The notes under the pieces: generated by a model
What the model saw: only the letters and a program-made list of their open reading frames with translations
What the model was told of the DNA's origin: nothing
Database searches by the model: none
Assembly (NCBI GenBank): GCA_964472035.1
Contig: CAYYIT010000074.1
Span: 1-9,386 of the forward strand
DNA: 9,386 bases
DNA from: UBA3855 sp964472035
GTDB lineage: Bacteria > Bacillota > Clostridia > Oscillospirales > Ruminococcaceae
Direction: 5' to 3'
Program-made: the position numbers and the translations under genes
In this document: positions 5,501-9,386 of the stretch, one piece after another
How the letters are laid out: each line of letters opens with the position of its first letter
Numbering within the stretch: position 1 is the first letter of the stretch

Positions 5501-6867
5501 AAAGCATCCGCAGAGGACAGCGTCTGATCACCGTGATGCTCCTGCTCTTTCTGGTAGCAATGGGCGCACTGATCTACAAGCTCCAGAAGGAAGCGAAGTT
5601 CTACATGTCCTACGCGCGCAATGTCTCCCTCGGCTATGTCTATGACCGCAACGGGGACGTGCTGTTCGACCAGAACGCCAGCAAGGACAGCTATGACGCG
5701 GATCACTTCCTCGACGTCGGCAACTTCATCGGCGACGACAGCGGCCAGATGACCAATACCCTCGTTGCCCAGAATCTCGATGTCCTGACGAATTTCAGCT
5801 TCATGCTCGGCGAGCATAAGGACGGCGATGCGGCGATCTATACGACCCTCGACCACGCCGTGAACCAGAAGGTCTACGACGCCTTCGGCAGCCTTGACGG
5901 CTGTGCCGTGGCGTACAATTACAAGACGGGCGAGATCTACGTCTGCCTGAGCAAGCCCAGCATCAATATCCTCAACAACTACGAGGATATCGCTTCGCTC
6001 AAGGAGGGCAGCATGATGTGCAAGGTCTTCTACAAGACCGTTCCCGGCTCGACCCAGAAGATCTCCACCACCATTGCCGCACTCGAAACCATGGGCTATG
6101 AGAAGCTCATGCAGAAGCGCTTCGGCTGCGAGGGACTCTACCTCAACCAGAGCTGGCAGAACATCAAGTGCCACGAGGATGCCGGCCACGGCATGCAGGA
6201 TATCTATCAGGCCTTTGCACACAGCTGCAATCCCTATTTTGCGCAGCTTGTTGAGGATCCCGACCTGCCGCTCGACAGCGTGATCGGCGTCTATGAAAAC
6301 ATGGGATACGCCGTGAACATCGAGTCCAGCGCAGAGCGCGCCATCGACATCAACGGCATTACCGCGCGCAGCGCCTCCACGACGCTCATCGACGAGACGG
6401 ATTTCGATACCCAGTGGGGATGCATGGGACAGGGCGCAACGCTCGTCAGCCCCCTCCAGCTCATGCTCTGGCAGAGTGCCATCGCCAATGCCAGCGGAAG
6501 CGTGACGGAGGCCTATCTCATCGATCATGTCACCTCCGTCAACGGCAGGGTGACAAGCAGCGCCTCCACCTCCTACGGAGAGCAGATGTTCTCCAAGGAT
6601 ACCGCCTCGATCATGCGCGGCATCATGGTGCGCAACGGCAGCAACAATTACAGCGAGCTGCTCCCCGGTACGGATGTCGCCGTCAAGAGCGGTACCGCAC
6701 AGGTGGGAGACGGCGACCAGGAGAACTCACTTCTTGTCGGCTTTACCGATGACGAGGATTTCCCCGTGGCGTTCTGCGTGGTCGTGGAGGACTTCCGCGG
6801 CAGCGGAACCGAAGCGCGCGATATCGCGGCCGTTCTTCTGCAGGAGCTGGAGGAGAGCCTCGGCTGA
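5497..6867 (+). CDS. Class B penicillin-binding protein (PbpA-like transpeptidase)
   Basis: 456 residues with one N-terminal helix (about 9-28) and an external catalytic domain that cross-links peptidoglycan stem peptides. The three transpeptidase motifs are intact: S185-T-Q-K188 (in VPGSTQKI), S243-C-N245 and K397-S-G-T400. A short segment (about 45-115) stands in for the large N-terminal pedestal of FtsI/PBP2 proteins, which are often 550-730 residues, so this matches the shorter PbpA type of actinobacteria (about 490). The transpeptidase domain begins near residue 112 with AAIYTTLDHAVNQKVY. The ATG lies inside the end of the SEDS gene (4-base ATGA overlap), with AAAGGAGGGG five bases before it. 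Tight coupling fits a stoichiometric SEDS-PBP complex. No separate terminator is seen; the palindromic element starts 16 bases after the stop and may serve as one. Penicillin binding is expected from the family, not shown. Confidence 0.93.
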   Translation: MKSIRRGQRLITVMLLLFLVAMGALIYKLQKEAKFYMSYARNVSLGYVYDRNGDVLFDQNASKDSYDADHFLDVGNFIGDDSGQMTNTLVAQNLDVLTNFSFMLGEHKDGDAAIYTTLDHAVNQKVYDAFGSLDGCAVAYNYKTGEIYVCLSKPSINILNNYEDIASLKEGSMMCKVFYKTVPGSTQKISTTIAALETMGYEKLMQKRFGCEGLYLNQSWQNIKCHEDAGHGMQDIYQAFAHSCNPYFAQLVEDPDLPLDSVIGVYENMGYAVNIESSAERAIDINGITARSASTTLIDETDFDTQWGCMGQGATLVSPLQLMLWQSAIANASGSVTEAYLIDHVTSVNGRVTSSASTSYGEQMFSKDTASIMRGIMVRNGSNNYSELLPGTDVAVKSGTAQVGDGDQENSLLVGFTDDEDFPVAFCVVVEDFRGSGTEARDIAAVLLQELEESLG

Positions 6868-6882
6868 TCTCCGAATCGGTAA

Positions 6883-7056
6883 AGGCAACACCGCGCAAAG
6901 ACCGCCTGACGGCTCAGCACGTCATCTGTTTGCATCTTTTCCGTCATCTTGCCCAAAAATCCCTTGACATACGCCAGTATGCCTGCGGAATTTTTGGATG
7001 ATCTGACGAAAAATCTGCTGCACATCTGACGCACTGTCCTTTGTGCGGTATTGCCT
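6883..7056. mobile_element. MITE-like palindromic element with terminal inverted repeats
   Basis: The ends AGGCAACACCGCGCAAAG (6883-6900) and, inverted, AGGCAATACCGCACAAAG (7039-7056) match at 16 of 18 positions. The interior is an imperfect palindrome centred near 6975: CATAC/GTATG (6968-6972, 6977-6981), CCAAAAAT/ATTTTTGG (6953-6960, 6990-6997) and CGTCA/TGACG (6942-6946, 7004-7008) are all nested about the same centre. There is no open frame of note. This is the structure of a non-autonomous MITE or a large REP-like repeat. No clear target duplication is visible. It fills the gap between the PBP stop and the pduL promoter, so the transcript of the upstream operon would fold into a long hairpin here. 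Confidence 0.7.
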
Positions 7057-7134
7057 AAAAGAAAATTTGCAATACCCCCTTGACGATTGTCGAAAAAAGT
7101 AGTAAAATAGAGTCAGCGCAATGCAAATTGCAAA
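7047..7134 (+). promoter_or_regulatory. Repeated TTTGCAAT-type motifs around the pduL promoter
   Basis: TTTGCAAT occurs on the plus strand at 7066-7073. On the minus strand it occurs at 7134-7127, with TTTGCATT overlapping at 7127-7120. AATTTGCA (7064-7071) and TGCAAATT (7122-7129) form a perfect inverted repeat that brackets the promoter. Separately, GGTATTGC (7047-7054, end of the MITE-like element) and GCAATACC (7069-7076) form another perfect inverted repeat. Sites on both sides of a promoter suit a looping repressor, but the regulator is unknown and chance in A/T-rich DNA is possible. Confidence 0.4.
7080..7108 (+). promoter_or_regulatory. Sigma-A promoter of pduL
   Basis: TTGACG (7080-7085) and TAAAAT (7103-7108) are separated by 17 bases; each box is one change from consensus. 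Predicted initiation near 7115 gives a leader of about 70 bases. Together with the codon choice of pduL it suggests high expression. Confidence 0.85.
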
Positions 7135-7185
7135 AGAGCAACCGTCCGCCCCGCGCGGCACGGGAAGTATTTGGAGGAAAAGAAT

Positions 7186-7764
7186 ATGTCTAAGAAGTTT
7201 ATGATCGAAACATCTGCCCGCCACGTCCATGTAACCCAGGAGGATCTGGAGATTCTGTTCGGCAAGGGTGCGGCCCTGACCCACAAGAAGGATCTGTCCC
7301 AGCCCGGCCAGTATGCATGCGAAGAGCGCGTGACTGTAGTAGGACCCAAGAAGTCCCTCCCGAACGTATCCATTCTCGGCCCCGTTCGTCCTGCAACACA
7401 GGTAGAGATCTCCGGTACGGATGCACGTTCCATCGGCGTGATGGCTCCTGTTCGTGAGTCCGGTGACGTTGCCGGTTCCGGTGCCTGCAAGCTGGTAGGT
7501 CCCTGCGGCGAGGTTGAGCTGACCGAGGGCGTGATCGTTGCAAAGCGTCACATCCACCTGACTCCCGCTGACGCAGAGGAGCTGGGCGTTGAGGATAAGG
7601 AGATCGTATGGGTAAAGTGCGGTAAGGAAGGCAGAGAGGCGATCCTCGGTGACGTTGTCTGTCGTGTACATCCGAACTTTGCAAGAGCAATGCATATCGA
7701 CACCGATGAGTGCAATGCCATCGGCGCTCCGGCAAATGCAGAGGGCGAGATCATTAAACTCTGA
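7186..7764 (+). CDS. pduL: Phosphate acyltransferase, PduL type (acetyl/propanoyl-CoA)
   Basis: 192 residues. PduL transfers the acyl group between CoA and phosphate, making acetyl- or propanoyl-phosphate for ATP formation by a kinase, and replaces the unrelated Pta. Two similar halves carry the metal-binding motifs SARHVH (H13, H15) and AKRHIH (H122, H124), plus H170 in MHIDTDECNA; QVEIS (E74) and GPVR (R68) match conserved active-site positions. The protein begins directly at the barrel and lacks the extra N-terminal peptide that targets PduL into bacterial microcompartments, so a free cytosolic enzyme is likely. ATG at 7186 is chosen because GGAGG lies eight bases upstream; a TTG at 7171 overlaps that site. 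It is a single-gene unit with its own promoter and terminator. Valine codons are mostly GTA/GTT (16 of 21) and Arg often CGT, unlike the GTC/CGC-rich neighbours, which fits high expression. No acetate kinase is adjacent; acetate formation is inferred. Confidence 0.94.
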   Translation: MSKKFMIETSARHVHVTQEDLEILFGKGAALTHKKDLSQPGQYACEERVTVVGPKKSLPNVSILGPVRPATQVEISGTDARSIGVMAPVRESGDVAGSGACKLVGPCGEVELTEGVIVAKRHIHLTPADAEELGVEDKEIVWVKCGKEGREAILGDVVCRVHPNFARAMHIDTDECNAIGAPANAEGEIIKL

Positions 7765-7778
7765 GTTTGACATTTTGG

Positions 7779-7812
7779 ATTCGGGCAGTCCGGACGGATT
7801 GCCCGAATTTTG
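7779..7812 (+). terminator. Rho-independent terminator of pduL
   Basis: ATTCGGGCAGTCCG (7779-7792) pairs with CGGATTGCCCGAAT (7795-7808) over 14 positions with one G-U pair, followed by a short T-run (TTTTGT). It starts 14 bases after the pduL stop and separates pduL from the nicotinate phosphoribosyltransferase gene. Confidence 0.88.
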
Positions 7813-7861
7813 TATATTGGCAGTACGCCGGCACAGACTATTTCCAAAGGAGGGTACATCC

Positions 7862-9301
7862 ATGAACGAACGCAATCTGACGATGCTCGTGGATTTCTAC
7901 GAGCTGACCATGGGCAACGGCTTCCTCGAGAACGGCAGGGGAGAGGAGATCGTCTACTTCGATATGTTCTACCGCAAAGCGCCGGACAATGCCGCCTACG
8001 CCATTGCCGCAGGCCTTCAGCAGGTCATCGACTATCTGCACGACCTGCATTTCACCGAGGAGGACATTGCCTACCTGCGCAGCCGCAGGCTGTTCGGCGA
8101 GGCATTCCTCGACTACCTCCGGAATTTCCGTTTCTGCTGTGACGTCTGGGCAGTACCGGAGGGAACCCCCGTGTTTCCGCACGAGCCCCTGCTCACGGTC
8201 AGGGGACCTGCCATTCAGGCGCAGCTGATCGAAACCATGGTGCTGCTGAGCATCAACCACCAGAGCCTCATTGCCACCAAGGCAAACCGCATTGTTACCG
8301 CCGCGCAGGGCAGACCCGTCATGGAATTCGGCTCGCGCCGCGCACAGGGCTATGACGGCGCGGTCTACGGCGCAAGAGCAGCCTTCATCGGCGGCTGTGC
8401 AGGAACCGCCTGCGCCATCGCGGATACGGCATTTTCCATTCCGGCGCTGGGCACCATGGCGCACAGCTGGGTGCAGCTCTTTAATACGGAGCTGGAGGCA
8501 TTCGAAGCCTATGCGAAGGTCTATCCGGATGACTGCACCCTCCTTGTGGACACCTACAGCGTGCTGCATTCCGGCGTGCCGAACGCCATCAAGGTGTTCA
8601 AGCAGCTGGAGGAAGCCGGCCACCGCGGCAGGGGCATCCGCATCGACAGCGGCGATATTGCCTATCTTTCGAAGAAGGCGAGAAAAATGCTGGACGACGC
8701 GGGCCTGCCCTATATCCAGATCGTGGCATCGAATTCGCTGGATGAATACATCATCCGCGAGCTGATCGCGCAGGATGCAAAGATCGACAGCTTCGGTGTC
8801 GGCGAACGCCTCGTGACCTCGCGCTCCGAGCCGGTGTTCGGCGGCGTGTACAAGCTTGCCGCCGTGGAGGAGAACGGCGAGATCATCCCGAAGATCAAGG
8901 TCTCCGAGAATACCGCCAAGATCACCAATCCCTCCTTCAAGACCGTATGGCGGCTCTTCGACAGGGAGAGCGGCATGGCGCTTGCCGACGTGCTGACCCT
9001 GCACGATGAGGTCATCGACGACACGCAGCCCTACGAGATCTTTGACCCCGACCACACCTATAAGCGCAAGCTCCTGCGCAATTTCCGCGCACAGCGGCTG
9101 CTGGTTCCGGTATTTGAGAAGGGTGCCTGCGTCTACGAAAGCCCGACCCTTCCGGAGATCCGTGCGTACTGCCGCGCGCAGCTCTCCACCATCTGGGACG
9201 AGGTCAAGCGTTTTGAGAATCCGCAGAATTACTATGTTGATCTGTCCCAGAAGCTCTGGGACCTCAAGCGCGAGCTGCTGAGCAGGAAGTATGAAGCATA
9301 A
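7862..9301 (+). CDS. pncB: Nicotinate phosphoribosyltransferase
   Basis: 479 residues, normal for the family. It joins nicotinate to PRPP, with ATP hydrolysis, to give nicotinate mononucleotide in the Preiss-Handler NAD salvage route; cytosolic. Family signatures are the N-terminal LVDFYELTMGNGFLENG (9-25), EFGSRRAQGYDGA (155-167), GTMAHSWVQ with the conserved His (H201), GIRIDSGDIAYLSKKAR (258-274) and FGVGERLVTSRSEPVFGGVYKL, which binds the phosphoribosyl moiety. The start is ATG at 7862, with GGAGG eight bases upstream; upstream in-frame starts would overlap pduL and its terminator. The gap of about 50 bases after the pduL terminator has no convincing -35/-10 pair (TTGGCA at 7817-7822 has no good partner), so transcription may come from read-through or a non-consensus promoter. 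No NAD riboswitch is recognised. The palindromic repeat copy B begins 19 bases after the stop. Confidence 0.96.
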   Translation: MNERNLTMLVDFYELTMGNGFLENGRGEEIVYFDMFYRKAPDNAAYAIAAGLQQVIDYLHDLHFTEEDIAYLRSRRLFGEAFLDYLRNFRFCCDVWAVPEGTPVFPHEPLLTVRGPAIQAQLIETMVLLSINHQSLIATKANRIVTAAQGRPVMEFGSRRAQGYDGAVYGARAAFIGGCAGTACAIADTAFSIPALGTMAHSWVQLFNTELEAFEAYAKVYPDDCTLLVDTYSVLHSGVPNAIKVFKQLEEAGHRGRGIRIDSGDIAYLSKKARKMLDDAGLPYIQIVASNSLDEYIIRELIAQDAKIDSFGVGERLVTSRSEPVFGGVYKLAAVEENGEIIPKIKVSENTAKITNPSFKTVWRLFDRESGMALADVLTLHDEVIDDTQPYEIFDPDHTYKRKLLRNFRAQRLLVPVFEKGACVYESPTLPEIRAYCRAQLSTIWDEVKRFENPQNYYVDLSQKLWDLKRELLSRKYEA

Positions 9302-9320
9302 AACGGGAGGATGCGTGTTG

Positions 9321-9386
9321 CTTCCCCTCCCCCTACCCCCTCCCCAGGGAGGGGGATTCGTGCAGGGGACTTCGTCCCCTGCACCC
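9321..9386 (+). repeat. Palindromic intergenic repeat, copy B (reaches window edge)
   Basis: The C-rich lead and first hairpin (CCCCCTCCC at about 9337-9345 with GGGAGGGGG at 9347-9355) match copy A at 2641-2706, read from the opposite strand. The second hairpin is GTGCAGGGGAC/GTCCCCTGCAC (9360-9370 with 9374-9384), perfect over 11 bp but different in sequence from the copy A hairpin. The element may continue past the window. It lies 3' of pncB in the same relative orientation as copy A lies to hpf. Confidence 0.75.

Noticed and set aside
5443..6528. Minus-strand open frame of 361 codons opposite the PBP gene
   Set aside because: It is antisense to a PBP with intact catalytic motifs, has no supported start site and no family resemblance.
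7171..7185. Upstream TTG start for pduL adding MEEKN
   Set aside because: The TTG overlaps the ribosome binding site that serves ATG 7186 at ideal spacing, and PduL homologues do not need the extra residues.
7649..7861. Upstream in-frame extension of pncB into pduL
   Set aside because: It would cross the pduL stop and its strong terminator. The ATG at 7862 has an ideal ribosome binding site and gives the family N-terminus.
7813..7861. Possible NAD-responsive riboswitch or operator upstream of pncB
   Set aside because: Only about 50 bases are available after the pduL terminator, and no paired structure or known motif is visible in them.
7838..9055. Minus-strand open frame of 405 codons opposite pncB
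   Set aside because: It is antisense to a full-length nicotinate phosphoribosyltransferase and has a low-complexity composition without family motifs.

Overview
The window looks like chromosomal DNA of a moderately GC-rich member of the Clostridia, most likely a Ruminococcus-like Oscillospiraceae. The basis is strong AGGAGG-type ribosome binding sites, sigma-A promoters with 17-base spacers, a long-form HPF, a zinc-ribbon/WG-repeat surface protein with a Thr-Glu-Ala-Pro linker, and a PduL-type phosphotransacylase. The taxon is inferred from gene style; no 16S or other marker is present.

Layout. Positions 1-94 hold two strong hairpin terminators. On the minus strand, 95-2254 encodes a 719-residue membrane-anchored protein with an N-terminal zinc ribbon and WG-type repeats. 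Just upstream of it is a complete tRNA-Arg(ACG) gene (2324-2400) with its own terminator and a consensus promoter with A-tracts. Positions 2448-2774 are non-coding and carry a palindromic repeat element. Next, still on the minus strand, is hpf (2775-3302), the ribosome hibernation factor, with its promoter. A divergent promoter at 3452-3480 drives a tight three-gene plus-strand operon: a membrane-anchored FHA protein (3567-4025), a SEDS glycosyltransferase of the FtsW/RodA family (4025-5500) and a class B penicillin-binding protein (5497-6867). The genes overlap by one and four bases.

After the operon comes a 174-base element with terminal inverted repeats that reads as a long imperfect palindrome (6883-7056, MITE-like). 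Then follow a strong promoter, pduL (7186-7764), a strong terminator, and the nicotinate phosphoribosyltransferase gene pncB (7862-9301). A second copy of the palindromic repeat lies just after pncB at the window edge (9321-9386).

The genes form separate units. The FHA-SEDS-PBP operon is a compact peptidoglycan synthase (polymerase plus crosslinker) with a predicted phosphothreonine-reading partner. It recalls the actinobacterial fha-rodA-pbpA-pknB neighbourhood, but no kinase or phosphatase lies in this window. hpf serves stationary-phase ribosome storage, pduL acyl-phosphate/ATP metabolism and pncB NAD salvage. The features most worth a second look are the Thr-rich tail of the SEDS protein beside an FHA protein, the two palindromic 3' elements with co-varying hairpins, the MITE-like element, and repeated TTTGCAAT motifs around the pduL promoter.
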